Below are positions 13,608 through 26,963 of a stretch of DNA of 64,000 nt, piece after piece. This stretch comes from Pipra filicauda (taxonomy: Eukaryota > Chordata > Aves > Passeriformes > Pipridae): positions 736,366 through 800,365 of the forward strand of contig NW_024104330.1 of assembly GCF_003945595.2 (NCBI RefSeq). The letters run 5' to 3'. Position 1 is the stretch's first letter, and each line of letters opens with the position of its first letter. The notes below the pieces were generated by a model. That model was not told the origin of the DNA. It searched no databases and saw only the letters and a program-made list of their open reading frames with translations. A program made the translations under genes and the position numbers.

Positions 13608-14574
13608 TGTTTGGGTTTTTTTCTTTAAATCAAACTTTCTCCAGGAAAATATGTTTCTTCATTAAGTCTATGATTTTGGACTGAAAACTGTGAATTTTAA
13701 CAAAAAAAAGAGTCTACTTCCTCTCACCCCCCAACCAGTCTCCTTTGTTAAAGATCCAATTTAAACATCAAAAATATTTTTGAACAATAAAATAAGACAC
13801 TTTTGGTACAGTTTTTACTGCACTAACTTATGCTCTTATCCCTTAAGTAGGCAAAAATTCCTTTCCCACGAGATTACCAAACTTTCTATTTTTATTTCAG
13901 AGACAGGAATATATCTCTGCCAAATCCATGAGTGCTATTTATGGAAGAGACTCAATTTCAAGTTTCACAGCTAAATCAAAATGAGTTTTCCAGTTCTCCC
14001 ACCAATACTAGGGGGAGTGCCTTTTCCAAAAAGAAGTGTTTTGCAAAGCAGAGAAAGAATCCCCTCCAAGGCTCTGATGAAAAAAACATCTGACATGTTT
14101 GTTTCCACTCCATCATGCAAACATATATCTAAAGTTCTGAGGGTTTTCACTTTCAGAAAAGAGTGTTCTTTTCTAATCAGTCTCCCTAACTTTGAAGCAA
14201 AGTGACTGTTTATGTTTGACTATCAGCATGGTCATGCTGAATCTCTATGATAATATGTTAACCTGGTACAGATGAATGCCTAACAAAAACTTAGTAAATA
14301 TGTAAGACAAGCAGAAAATTAAGCAACATAACAAGTTTTATTTTCCATCTTTCTTCACTATGACTGGATGCTTCATCCTCTCTTCAGGTTTTTAAGGAGC
14401 AACATTTCTACATATTTAAAAATTTAGATGCTAACAAGTCTTTGTCGATAAAGGTCTTGATTAAGTTTCCCCAAAATGATGATGATTCAAATAATCTACT
14501 TCAATGATAATAGTAATTTATAATATAATAATAATTTGCAATAGCAATAGATATCTCTAGAAACAAGATACAAC

Positions 14575-14590
14575 CACACACACACACACA
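14575..14590 (+). repeat. (CA)8 microsatellite
   Basis: Eight perfect CA units followed by AATAAAATG. It is short but could be polymorphic. Confidence 0.95.
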
Positions 14591-17500
14591 AATAAAATGT
14601 TTTTCCTAGAATATTCTAAAGCATCCTGGTCTACCAAAAACACCCACAGTTAAGAAGGGACATTTACCCAGGAAAACTGAAATTGCAGTTCTCCAGCAAA
14701 GAGAGGAAGTCTTCCATCCAAATTTTCCTGCTATTTGGAGGCAGTACAAGAGTCTTACTATTTCTCTCAAGGGGTGGTAATTCAGGAGAGTTTAAGAAAA
14801 AAAATTCGCAAATGCTAGATTCAAGTAAAGCTTTGCTTTTTTATAAATGAGTCATTCTATGTTCTGTGTCATGGACATACCCTGGAAGATGAACCAGGAT
14901 ACTTGTTTCCACTTTAGAAAGAATAAAAATAGCCTTTAGAAAACAAGAGAAAAAAAATCTTCTGTCCAGTTCAAAATCAATGCCAGTTCTTCTTTACAAG
15001 ACTGGCATAATAGATGGTCCTGCACAGAATACAGAACATGTACTTTGTATTTTTGCTAATGAATGACTGAGCTAGTAATAGAAATTTTGACAGACAACAG
15101 TGAAAAAAAGTCCTATTCAACTGCAGATTGTATTTTTATCCAACACAATGCAGTTTTCATGACGCATTGCAACCTCAGGCACAGTATATCATCTGAACAA
15201 CACGAATATGATTACAACTCAGAGTCAAAGAATGACTCTAAGGACCACCCTTCAAATAGAAATGTATATTAAAAAATCTATTTCTTTGCATTAGTTGAAC
15301 TTCTAGATTTTATCGATAGTTGGGTCACAGCCACTGGGTCAGACTCGCAGCTGATATAAATCAACATAGTCACTGGAGCTCCAAAGTACATCAGAAGACT
15401 GTTTGTGTCAGTCATAGTGAACTAAGCTGAGCAAAGTCTCTAGTAACACTCCAACTGGTACCCAGAGTTTTATTCCAAGGGAAAAGGAAAGACAATTAGG
15501 TGTAATGGAACAGAAAAGTTGATTGAACACAGACTGTAGAAAGCCACTGACCTGGGAGTTTAGACTAGATGATTGGGGGGGCACCTAATTAAGAAATTTG
15601 CTTCTGAAAACTGACTTCACTTCAATGGTCTAAAATTTAGGTGCCTACTTAAACTAAGCATCTGGATATTCTTTACTATTAGAGACTAATAGCAGAAACA
15701 CAATTCAGCTTGCAAGTGGGCCAATTGCTCTTCAAGGGCTATAGTTATTTAGGTTGGATGCCTAACTTTCACTGAGATAACTTTTGTATGATTTTTTGCA
15801 AGTAATGGATTTGACCAACTTTCACTACTCCTTTTGTACTATCCATTACAATCAAATAGGAAAAAAAAACATATTGGAATGGACAAATACTTTATTGTAC
15901 ACTGAGAAAATTTGGGTATGGACAGAAATTTGAGAAAACATCATTCTTTGTATATGATTCAGAATTGGAAAAAGGAGGAACTTTGTACATTGCAACGGTA
16001 ACTTATGTGAAAGAGAGAGAAAGCAAGCACTTAAATTATTTGTAGAAGTGGGCAGCATAGATAGAACAACCTTTCTATAGTAACAAATTACATGGCAAAA
16101 ATGCTAACACAGAAACCTGAGCTGCAGCTAACTGATCCCATTTCTATCACTCAAAGCAATTAAAGATTTTGGGTATGAGACTGTAAAACAAATTTATCCA
16201 AGATATAATTAAATAGATGATTGGGTCACAGAGTAAGTTCCTGCACAGTCAAGATTCTGCACTCAGAAAAGGAGCAAGTCTCCCATGCAATCTTGTGCAA
16301 ATTTATTCTAATCTCTGTAAACATCTCCTTTATCCAGAACTTTTCTCTACATGAATAATAATCACCCTTTGTTTTTGTAGGCAGGTTCATTTGAATGATT
16401 TTCTGTCTATCAAATATGCAGCAGGTCACAGTTTCTGCTTAGATTCTTTTATCACTAAAGGGGGACAGCAAGCTAATTGAGAAAGGACACCAGTGACAAC
16501 GTTACTGTTCTGATATTAGCACAGCTGTACATCTGTGTTTAGGAGACATTCTGGAAAGCAATGAGAGAAAACCTTGTTTGAATACTAGTAAATAAAAATC
16601 AGTTTACCTGCATACTCTCTTCAGGGCAAGTGAGAAGCCATAAACAAGTCTGACTAAATGAACAAGCCATGTCAGATGCAAACGAACATTCACAGAAACA
16701 TTCTCAACTCCTTCTTCCTCACAGATTGCCTGAATACAAAGGCTGTGTGTTGCAAGTACAACCTCATGAAATCTTGTATTCGTAGAAAAGCTTGATTTGA
16801 TAACTATGGCCCATGCCCTCAAAGGCTTCACTTATCCATATGAATTCCCCATCACTCATGTCAAGGTGAGTTATGATCAAATGACAATTTTCCTATATAT
16901 TTCCAAGACTTTAAGCCATGTTTTTTTAGATCCCACATGAATCAACTAGGCATAAAAATTAATCCTGCATTCAGAGACTGGCAAATGTACCCATTTATTT
17001 AAAATTTTCTCCCGTGGTTAGACTTTTTGCATGGGTCTCTTAGAGAACAGGATTAATCCAACCCTTCACAGGAAAATTTCATTACACTGTAATGTCACAA
17101 AACACCCATTGAAACTCAGAGACAATGCTGAGCTGATGCGGTTTTGGCTTTTTCATATGCTGAGAAGATAAGGGATTAGAAAGATTCTTAAAGCTAAAAT
17201 TATCTCTCAAACACTTTTCACAATTAAAAAAATAATCCAACACACTCTAAAGAGACAGTCAATAAATAATTGTATGATCTACAAGCAGCAAGTGTTCAAT
17301 GTGTTCCTGTGTGGAGTACCAGAGATGCCTGTATTTCTTTAAATATCCTAACTCAAGAGAGCATGTAAATAGCTCATAAGTCTATTTTAGATCTTCAAAG
17401 TAGAGTAAGTTTTGTTGCCAATTAAGTCCATTCATCTTCTTTTTCATCTACCACATTTGAAATACACAAAACTAAACAAAAAAGACCAACCTGTCTCCCA

Positions 17501-17867
17501 TGAGGGTAGAAGGGAACAAAACATATTTCTGCAGCCTACTCTTAATACTTTTCTTTCGCCAATCAGCAAGGGCTGACCACACCCTAAAGGTCAGTTTATC
17601 TCTCTTCCACCTGAGAATCTGATATTAGAGTATCCCTTCTGGAGAATATCTTGTTCCCTTTTATTAGATGGCTGAATTCATTGCATGTTCCTCAAGTGAC
17701 CTTTGACTTCGGATTTATGTATCTAGTAGTGAATTCTCATACAGGCTATGTGAAAATCATGCAAAAAATATCTCCTAGCAGAGTCTTCCAAAAAGTAGAA
17801 ACCATAGCCAGTTAAAGATACTTCTTGCCTCTCTTCAATCATCAAAAATATATAGTGTCTTAGAAAT

Positions 17868-17975
17868 ATAGAATCATAGAATACACTGACTTGGAAGGGA
17901 CCCATTAAGATCATAGACTCCAACTCCTGTCCTGCACAGGACATCCTAAGAATCACACCATGTGACTAAGAGCAT
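17868..17975 (-). mobile_element. CR1 LINE 3'-end fragment (short, degraded)
   Basis: On the plus strand the block opens with ATAGAATCATAGAATA, followed by TTGGAAGGGACC and a degraded form of the 'atcat(c)aagtccaactcctg' segment. This is the reverse complement of the 3' end of an avian CR1 element, so the element reads on the minus strand. Only about 100 bases remain, all from the 3' untranslated end, with no coding sequence. It resembles the copy near 53.0 kb: both share 'gggacccac/t...atcat..actccaactcctg' and then 'cacaccatgtg'-like text. It therefore belongs to a similar subfamily, different from the next-door copy. The right boundary is soft because the match fades into unique sequence. 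Severe 5' truncation without target-site duplications is normal for CR1. The family call is firm; the subfamily is not determined. Confidence 0.85.
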
Positions 17976-18015
17976 AAAGCTCCCATAAACTTTACAGAAA
18001 GGGTCTAAATTGATT

Positions 18016-18656
18016 AATAGAATCATAGCATCATAGAATCATAGAATCAGCTGGGTTGGAAAAGACCTCTGAGATCATCAAGTCCAACTCTTAATCCAAC
18101 ACCACCACAGTTACTAAACCATGGCACTAAGTGCCACAGCCAGTCTCATCTTGAATCCACCACTTCCCTGGGCAGCCCATTTCAATGCCTGATTACTCCC
18201 TCTAAAGAATTTCTTCCTAATATCTAACCTAAACCTCCCCTGGCACAGCTTAAGACCATGCCCTCTTGTCTTACTGATAGTTACCTGGGAGACCAACCCC
18301 CACCCAGCTACAACCTCCTTTCAGGGAGTTGTAGAGAGTGATGAGGTCTCCCCTGAGCCTCCTCTTCCCCAGGCTGAACAACTCCAGCTCCCTCAGCCTC
18401 TCCTCACAGGACCTGTGCTCAAGTCCCTTCACCAGCCTTGTTGCTCTTCTCTGGACCTGCTCCAGCACCTCAATATCCTTCCTGAACTGAGGGGCCCAGA
18501 ACTGGACACAGCACTCCAGGTGCAGCCTCACCAGCACTGAGTACAGGGGAAGAATCACTTCCTTGGACCTGCTGGCCACGCTGTTCCTGATACAGGCCAA
18601 GATGCCATCGGCCTTCTTGGCCACCTGGGCACACTGCTGGCTCATGTTCAGATTGT
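18016..18656 (-). mobile_element. CR1 LINE, 5'-truncated copy with partial ORF2 (pol) and 3' end
   Basis: This is the best-preserved transposable element in the window. Its 3' terminus lies at the left and shows the CR1 octamer-type tail as repeated ATAGAATCAT units (18018-18048). Next come CTGGGTTGGAAAAGACCTCT and the 'catcaagtccaac' block. To the right, the minus strand encodes the C-terminal part of the CR1 ORF2 protein. The element stops abruptly at about 18656, where the sequence becomes unique, so only about 640 bases of a 4-5 kb parent are present. CR1 moves by target-primed reverse transcription and is usually 5'-truncated without clear target duplications, as here. It sits only about 40 bases from another CR1 fragment in the same orientation but with a different 3' end, so two insertions are likely. 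It cannot move on its own. Confidence 0.97.
18114..18645 (-). pseudogene. CR1 ORF2 (reverse transcriptase polyprotein) C-terminal fossil, frameshifted
   Basis: The minus strand from 18645 to about 18271 is open for 124 codons. It reads through family-typical stretches such as [41 protein letters not shown] and [19 protein letters not shown]. These are characteristic of the C-terminal portion of avian CR1 ORF2, downstream of the reverse transcriptase palm. The reading then has to move to a second frame (18296-18114), where GLKLCQGRFRLDIRKKFF continues the same protein. A frameshift therefore lies between about 18270 and 18300. The endonuclease and catalytic reverse transcriptase domains are missing because the copy is 5'-truncated. 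No function is expected. The call rests on recognised motifs, not on a search. Confidence 0.9.
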
Positions 18657-21600
18657 CTCTAAGCAGACTGACCAGAGCTTGACAGAGGGTGCAGACTTTA
18701 GGATGAGGAACTTGCTGAACAAAAGTCTATCATTTTTACCATATCTTCCTTCACTGAAGTATACTGTTTGCAGCAAAATTTTATCTCCTCTTCTACATAC
18801 ACTCTGAAACCTAAATGTAGGATCTCCAGCAGAAAATCCTACCATTTAGAAGTCTGGCCAGTTAATAGACCAGGATGTATTATTACCTGTTAAGTAAATA
18901 ATCTGATGCTCTTTTTTGGACTTGAACTTTAAAACAAAGATATAATTTCTGTTAAAGATAAACAAAAAGCAAAAAAATGGTGGATCACCTCTTTTGGTGA
19001 GGCCAGATTCAAATTCTACCTTAGCTCTAAGTGCTCAGCTATCTAAAATCAGAAAATTGAATGTAAGGTTAAAGAGTAATCTAATCCCTCTTCTCAACGC
19101 TGATCTTGAAATCATATTTTTAAGGTATGATTTATTTTAGTAATGAAATCAAGTCCTGGCATTCCTTAATTACGTGGGCATCATTTATTCTCATCATTAG
19201 TCTTTATGCATCCAGTAAACCTTTTTTTGCCACCAAAATAACTCTACTGCTTAAGAGGAGTTAATCTATCTAGGCAACACCATGCTATTTAGTAGAACTC
19301 ATCTGAAAGATATGAATCAAAGGTCTTTATTTCAAGATGCTCAAACCCTAGAGTATAGCTTGGTAGCCTTAATTTATTTACCCTGTCTTATGTGTTCATG
19401 GTAGGTCATCAAAACTGTGCCATGAGCAGAGTACACAGAACAAGACTTTCATGAACCTGAGTCCATAGGAACAAATCCTTGCTCTTTAAACTGAATATTC
19501 ACTAAAATAGCTGGAACCTCTAAGTGCCTATGCAGAATTCAAGCACATGGGATTCAGCAGCAAAGGTCTGCCTCAGGCACAGATGACTTCATTAGCTGGC
19601 ATACTACAGCAATAATTTTGGATTCCCTCTTCCTAATTACCTCAGTCTACTCCTGGCAGATTTTAAAGTCCTGAAGATTATGATTCCAAGACCCCTGTTT
19701 AAGTCCTCAACTGTCCTAATTTTAAGGGGAGCTAATTTGCAGAGACAATCTATCCTTCGGTAATTAAATGGTGTTTCACTCCTTACTTCAAAGACTGAAA
19801 TTGAATATGATAATCTAACAAGATAAAGGGCACCATCCAGATTTTTACATATATGTGCATTTATATAAACAAACCTAGGCATCCTCATTAAGTAGTCTTG
19901 CAAGTATTACCTTTGAAGAACTGAGTTGCAAACAGTACAGAATGACTGATTTCATCTGCTTCCTCTCCTAGTGAAATTTCAGGTTTCCTTGGACTGTATA
20001 AAGTCACCATAAATGATGAATTCCTACCATGCCTGCTGGGCATGGTGAGAAAACAGCAAAAAGATAAGCAACTGTAGCTATGCAAATCTTCCCTGGTTTA
20101 TCTTTTGCTAAGGTTAACAACAATGTAGCTGCACCAGGTTTTATACTATGAAGTATAAAAAGGGAAAATGCCTGTTGTAAGCAACCACGATGAAAGGAGA
20201 AAAAAGGAAAAGGAGCTTTATAACCTCATGTGCATAAAAGCATTTTAAAGACAATTCATCTCTCTTCAAAAAAGAGCCTGTGCAATCATAATCTCAAGTT
20301 TTCAAATTTAAGAAAGTTTAGAAGTAAGAAACTGCAAGATCTGGCTTCTCCAGTTTTCTCCCATTTAAAGCTGATATTGAAAAGCCCGTTTCTGATGGAG
20401 TTATTTTCACTCACTTTTACCAAGAAATTTATGGGGTGGGTTGTTTGGGTTCCCCCCTCGCCCTCCTTTTTCTTTTAGGGCTCCCGGGTCTTTGGGAAAC
20501 ACCAGGCCTCATTTACGTGTGTTAGATTAGACAAGCAGGAAGGTAAAAAGAGACAAGCTTCAGCTACCAACACAAGAAACCTCTCAGTATTACAGGCTAG
20601 GCAACAGACTCACTCCAAAACCCTTCATGAGGCTTAACGCAACTTTCAAAGAGGAAACGGCTGATGCCTTCATGCAGTGGCCCTACAAATATTTGGATAA
20701 TCTTTAGGATATTACATGATCTTCACTGGCAAACAGCAAACAAACGTTTTTTTTGGCATCATAGGACATGGGAGAAAGTCACACTCCAAATGTTTTGATA
20801 CTACTTTGTCCTTAGTCCTTTCATGCAGAGAGAGCAACCACTCTGCAGCTGCCAAAAGATCACAGGCTCCAGTCTCATACTCACTCAGTAAATCTCATTT
20901 CAGAGCAAAAGCACAGTGTCTTGAAGCTGCTGCCAACCACTGAGAAAAATAATATAATTTACTGAGAAGACTGCAGTAAGAACATCCCAGCACACAGCAG
21001 CAAGACCTCACTTCCTTACCTAAGCATCGTCTCCTCCCTCCTGCCCTTTCTATTCCCTTAGTGCAGGGACTTACAGGGAGAAAACTGCAACCTCAAAATG
21101 GTGTTTTAATAGTTTCCCATCACCAATAACATCAAAATCTGAACACTAGCTAGTGTAAATCAGCAGTATTGTCATGGCTTTGAAACTGCCCTGAATTACA
21201 GTGGAGGAGGATCTAGCAACACATACACATATTTTCAACTCTGCATATGATCCAGCAAAGAAAGAAAATTTCATTTTCACAGGACACCTGAGAGTAAGCT
21301 CATAAGTAAGCAATCTGCTTAAATTAAAGCTACACACTGTATGCAATATTGTTTACCGATTCAAAGATTAACAAAGTTACACTAAATTTGAGCTCTGCAG
21401 ATAGCAAAGTACATTAAAGGGAGCTCTTTTATTCCACTGGTATTCTCTAAGGTACTTTTGACTCCATAAATCAGGTTTGGATTCACACAGAACATTTAGC
21501 AGACTTATGCATGATGCACTGAAACAGAAGTAAGATATAATTAAGCAGTGACATGACAGCTAACAAATGTGTTTCAGAGCAGTTTCCGCATGCCTCATGT

Positions 21601-22020
21601 GGCATTATGAGGCACCTAAGCCAAAAGCTCAGGGTACATTAACTACCAGAAAGGGGCCATAATTCTCTCCAACTCTGCAACCTGCCACATTTCCTTGCTA
21701 TTTTGAAATGTAATTTGTAAATTAAAAAAAAAAAATGGGAGAAAAAGAAAAGACAATCAAACCTGTGTATTGTGAATAAAAGCATGAAAATCAGAGTAGC
21801 CTACATGAAAGTTTCCCAAATTCCACAGCTATTCAAGAATAAACCATATGGTAAACACTAAAGATAGATAGATAGGTTTGAGATCCCTTGTTGTCTTTCC
21901 TTTCAAAGTGCTGAGTGTAAATGCTAGACTGTACATAGCAGAGTGCAATAGCATAACCTATGACAGAGTTATGAAAAAAAAGCCACATAATTATTAAAAA
22001 GTAATCAGCAGTACAGCACT
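18657..22020. other. No gene: unique sequence right of the CR1 pair
   Basis: No recognised element. A short pyrimidine/GC-rich oddity lies at 20424-20490 (GGTTCCCCCCTCGCCC then GGGCTCCCGGGTC). It is locally unusual but without identity. Open frames of 60-88 codons lack motifs. Confidence 0.6.
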
Positions 22021-22390
22021 CAGCAGTTTATTCGGGAGGAGTTCTTCCACTAAGTTAACTCGCGCTAAGGTAGATGAGTGCTTCTTCAGTCTGAATCTTA
22101 GTCGTGCTGGGAAAAATGCACAGTGATGCTGTAGCTCTGGAATATTTCATTTCTTGGTAGCGTGTGACAGTAGCACTAGTCACTTAAATTCAACACCTCC
22201 AGCTACTTAAATTCAACAGCAACTGTTAATGATTTAACATCTACTGGCAGTTTGCCCCCCCAGGCCAGTAAGCAGGGTTGCAAAGGTCTACAGGCACCAT
22301 CACGCTGATTAGCAGTGATTAACAGCGATTAGCCTGTTTGATCCAGGATTTATACACAGCACAGGCTGTGCTGGAAATCAATCTCCATAT
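22021..22390. promoter_or_regulatory. Candidate cis-regulatory module (CpG-enriched, motif-repeated)
   Basis: This block has clearly more CpG (for example CTCGCGC, TTCGGG, GTCGTG, AGCGTG, CACGCT, AGCGAT) than its AT-rich, CpG-poor neighbours. It contains a 14-base direct repeat ACTTAAATTCAACA at 22182 and 22205, and a triplet of GATTA motifs at 22307, 22317 and 22327 with exact 10-base spacing. It also holds a 7-base hairpin (CAGCACA/TGTGCTG, 22357-22373). No open frame of interest spans it. I infer a constrained enhancer or similar element. An old repeat with residual CpG is the main alternative. Confidence 0.35.
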
Positions 22391-23644
22391 CTGGGATTTA
22401 GATCTAAGCTGCTGGGGAAGATGTCCCTGCTTTGCTGGTTGTCAAAAGCAAGCAGTATGCCAACAGGGAGAGTGGGCATAAAAATCCTCTCATTCGCAGC
22501 ACCAGAGCTTACTGACTCCTCCTCAGCAAGCCATGCCAGAATGGACACCCCAACATGCCCCAGAGTAGAGCTAAACAGGGTAGTGTAAGGCAGCAAAGCA
22601 AGTCCTATTAAAGGGCCTTTTCAGAGTCTGCTCTCTGAAGAGTGTGTAAAGCCATGAGGAAAAAACCCTAATATCATGAATGAGACTGTCACACTTAATA
22701 TACTGAGGGCCATGTACACATTTCTCTATAAGCAATTACAATGGCAGGGCAGGTTAACCCTTTCATCTCTCTTGATACACTCTGGAATCAACGGAGAGAG
22801 ATCACCTGCTGCATTCCTTCCACAGAGATCAACCCTGTAAATTCCATGCACATAGTCTGGTGCCTCAAACGCTCCTGACTCCCAAACCTCACTGGTTACT
22901 GATCTTTAAATAGTATTTCAAGTAACCTTGAGCTCTTTCATGGTAGTGCATGAGTGGTGAAGGAACTTTGGCTAAGAAATTGAGTCCATCCCTAGTGCAA
23001 GCCTAGATGCCTACTGAGGGACAAGGCTGAAATTTTCCTTACTGGCTTCAAAATTAAACAACTTAATCATGGAGGGTGAGGAGAATAAATAATCAGAAGT
23101 GCTTTTATTTTTATTAAACCAGCCTCGAAGACTGGCACCACTACTTTCTTTAAGAACAAGCAATTCTTTTCGTACAGTAATATTTTTATGTGAGGATATT
23201 GTTTTGATGCTTTTTCGAGAATTATCTCAGAACATTCCAATATATCTTTCATGTTGATTAATATACACTAATATATCTTTCATTATCTTTCAGTTTATGT
23301 TTTGTTAATTGGTAAGAAACATTTTTAAGGATTAGGGGTTTTTTAAATATAAATATATTTTTAAAGTTTAATTCACATCATGTTGTAGAATTTTGGCAAC
23401 TTGCTCTTGAATTGCCAATTAACTGAGAAAATAGAAATTTGTGGAGTTGTGTTCCACAGCAACCCAAAAGGGCAGCAAGGTGGCTCGGTTATCCCAGCGT
23501 TTAAATGCTCCTGGGACATAGAAAATTCTGAATTTGAGAAGCAAGGATTCTCTGGTGTGTAAGCTCAGAGTTGAGTTCACCTCTCTAGCTTTTCTCTCCA
23601 GGGAAGCATTCATTGCTCTCCTCCATAGCTTTATTCAGTGCTTG

Positions 23645-23785
23645 GTTCCATTAAAAAGCCAAACAAACAGAAAAACAAAAGACACATAAAACAAAACATC
23701 CAAACCCAGAAACATACAGACAACCTTGCCCCTCAAAAAGCACAACACTCCCAACCACAAACCTCAAACAGATAAAAAAACCCAC
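23645..23785 (+). repeat. A/C-rich low-complexity tract
   Basis: About 140 bases dominated by A and C (CCAAACAAACAG, ACAAAACATCCAAACCC, CACAACACTCCCAACCACAA and similar). It is too irregular to be a tandem repeat and holds no open frame of note. Confidence 0.85.
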
Positions 23786-26700
23786 ACAAATGGTCAGGTA
23801 ATATCATGCCTGATATTTTTATACATTTAGCTTTTCTATTCTCAGCCAAAAAGGCTTTATCTCTAGACTACAACATTATAGTAATTTTTCTTCAGTTTAT
23901 GACTTTTATCCAACACACTATTTAGGAGCTCTCCTACTGCTTTGCCAGTATTATTTTTGTTTCTGATTTTACAAAAGTTTTGGAAGACAGAGTCATGTAG
24001 GAGGGAGAATATTGAAAGAACTAGAAAGAGAGGACAAAAAGAGAAATAATTTTTTATCTATCAAACCCTGCTGGAAATTTTGACCATAGGATAAATGTCA
24101 AGTGGATCATAGGCTCCAGAACCCAGACCGTGATGCCTGCCACCCTAAGCATGGAGAATTAATCAACTTCCTCTGCAACAGGTCTTGTTATGGAAAGAGA
24201 TGCAGAATATCCATCCAGGGTCCATATCCTACTTCAGCTTAACAATATTATTGATAAAAGGCAGTAGGGAGCTATTAATCTAAAATATTAATATAAAATA
24301 CACAGATACCGAGGGAGCTAATATGTGCCTTTATATAAAGGATTTCGATTCATGAGGAAGCAGCCTGATTGTATGGAAAAGCAAATAGCAACACACCACC
24401 ACAAGCCTGGTGAAGGAGAACTCAACACTATAGAAAACGCAGGCAACACACAGGCAAATGATAGACTTCATTGCCCTGTTTTTCTGGGATTAGCCTTTTA
24501 GCACAGGGCCAAGGAGCACATCTACATAAATGTGTGATTTCTCTCTTGGGACCAGGAACGCAGGCATGTTAACTCATGCTCTTTCTGCTGCACTTAAGAA
24601 AAATAAAGCAATCTTCTGGATTGTCTTAATAAAAAAGGAAAATAAATTAAAAAGCAAGTACCATTTTAACTAAGCCTATCATTTATATCACTAGGTGTAG
24701 GAGACATGATCAGCCAACTAGAAATAATCCAGTTGGTTGGAAGCAAGCAGCAAAATGCTCATCCCTTTTCTTTTGCTACCTGCTACACAATAACAGGGTA
24801 GGGGAGAGGGGAAAAAAAATCTATTTTTTTCTGGTTCTGAAGAGTTTTATTCAAATTCTACTATCCTACTGAAGCTACAGTAGTTCATTTTGGCCTGTAA
24901 TTAAAGCAAGAATAATCCTTGACATCAAGGGTGGTGGTGGGGAGGGGGTGAACAAGACAGAGAATGATAAAAATAAACTAGACTGAGATGTCAAAACTTT
25001 TCTACTCTCATGCATGTCACACTTCAGTCTGGCTGCCAACCGTATCACCAGTCTTGCTGAATTCACAGCTGCACAGTCTGTCACTTTTGGTTTGATCACC
25101 AAAGCAACTGGCCAGTCCCGTGCATCCCGCCCATGCATTTTTTTCTGATGCACTGAAGCCCCTGACTGGTCCTCAGTGCTCACCTCATTGGTCCAAGAAT
25201 TCCTCAATAAGAAATATCAGGATCCAAAAAAATCAGAGACAGTTTTGAAGATGCAAAGAATTTTATCTCCACTCCTCATCTTCCAAAATCATTGCTTTGT
25301 ATGATGCTTTATATGTAACTACACCAGGTGGAGGCACTTTCTCTTTGAAAAAAATGCAATTGCTGATTTTCTTAAATTCCTGCTGATTCTTGTTTATGAA
25401 TATCAGCCAGTCTTCCCCCTCTATTTATCAATTAGCACCTTCAGTCAAAAAGAGAGAAAAACACTTACTCACCAGCTGTGTTGTGACTTTGGTCAGGGCT
25501 TTAATACAGTTTTTTACCTTATGAAGGGTTATACGTAGTGAATATCTTATTTTATGTAGAGTGGAAGTTTACTGCTTAATCATGATTTTGGGAATCTGAA
25601 CAGCATGACCAAGACTAAAAGACCATGTTTCTTGAAAAGTAGGAAACAACATTTTCCACCTGTTTTTCATTTTTGCCTCTTTTTTGACAAGAAAAGAAAA
25701 TACAATTAAATTTTGTAATATAAGGATGTTTTCAACACTTTTATATATAAAAAAAAATTCTATACAATTGAAATATTTAATTTCATTTTGTTGAAATGAA
25801 ACGTTGAAAAAATAATTCATACATCTTATTCACAATTAGTGCCTTCCACTTATATTTTTAAGGCTAAAAATGCTTAAAATAAAAACATTTTATTTGACAT
25901 GAAGATTAATCCTTTTTTTCTATGAGATTTTAGAAATGTCACAAATAAAAATAATGAAAAAATAAACCACACAAAAGTCTTGAGCTGAAACTTCACTGAA
26001 ATCAATAATACTTGACATAAATCAATTTGGCACCAGTACATTTAATATATTTTTCATAATTGATATGATTCAGAGTATTCTTATGCACAAACATAAACAA
26101 ATATATAGAACTTCTGTCTGTCTCAAAATGACTATTTTAGAGGGGAAAGAATAAAACTTTAGAAAAACAGCTGCTGGTTCTACATTTACCATTCAAGCAT
26201 CACATGTTTTTAATATTCCCTCTCCAGTTACTGAGACTCCATATACTCAGCCTGAAAACATGTGAAACAATCACCATGTAACATTTCTAAAGCTCAACAA
26301 CAACAAAAAAAGTTTTAATAGCTTGTATTTGTTGATGTATTTCCTCACAATGTATTTTACTGAGGACATCTGTGACATTTTATAGTTGGGGAGACACATC
26401 CAGAGATGTAAGAACTAATACAAGAACTTAATGAGGAAAGAACACATGCAGTACAGGCCTTTTTTTCCTCCTCTTTTACCACGAGGAAGCTTTCCCTTTT
26501 CGGGGTCTTTGTTAGAAGTGTCCATGTACTCACAGAAATATTAGTCAGCTCTTTATAATACATTCATTTTTTTTCCTTCTTCAACTAGATTAGCACTTTA
26601 TCTTCAAAGAACAAAAGTGAAAGTGATATATTGAGAGAAGTTTTACAAATAATAGAAGAAACCTCTGTGGACTTTTATCTGATATTTCTACAGCCTGGAG

Positions 26701-26949
26701 GACTTGAAATGGTGAGCGTGGTGTAATCCAAATAAATGTTTTTCAGGGTGAAAAAGAGAAAAAGGGACAGTAGCATTGTCTGACATCACCTTATACATAA
26801 AGCAGTGGAGAGGAGACTGAGCAGTATCTGAGGTCCTCTGCTTAGACTGGGGTTGGATATGGCCTCAGCATTGTGGCCTCTAAGACTTTGCTGGGGCTTT
26901 TAAGCTTTTCAGAGGAAACTATTTACTTGACAGTGATAAAGCTCCCTGA

Positions 26950-26963
26950 TGAGTCATTTGCAT
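26950..26963 (+). promoter_or_regulatory. Overlapping AP-1 and octamer consensus sites
   Basis: TGAGTCA (AP-1 consensus, 26950-26956) shares its last base with ATTTGCAT (POU/Oct octamer, 26956-26963). Both are exact consensus matches. Chance occurrence of such a pair in 64 kb is possible, so functional use is inference. Confidence 0.3.

Larger units (their letters stand above)
10070..17867. other. No gene: unique sequence
   Basis: A 113-codon minus-strand frame at 11040-11381 and shorter frames show no motif. Low-complexity patches lie at 12.22-12.35 kb and 12.90 kb, and a (CA)8 at 14.58 kb. I see no mobile element until the CR1 pair at 17.87 kb. Confidence 0.65.

Noticed and set aside
21863..21875. 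GATA tandem repeat
   Set aside because: Only three units; too short to report as a microsatellite.
24929..24948. G-rich word considered as a G-quadruplex
   Set aside because: It has only three guanine runs of three or more; the standard four-run rule is not met. The same applies to the G-rich words at 39982-39999 and 46263-46280.
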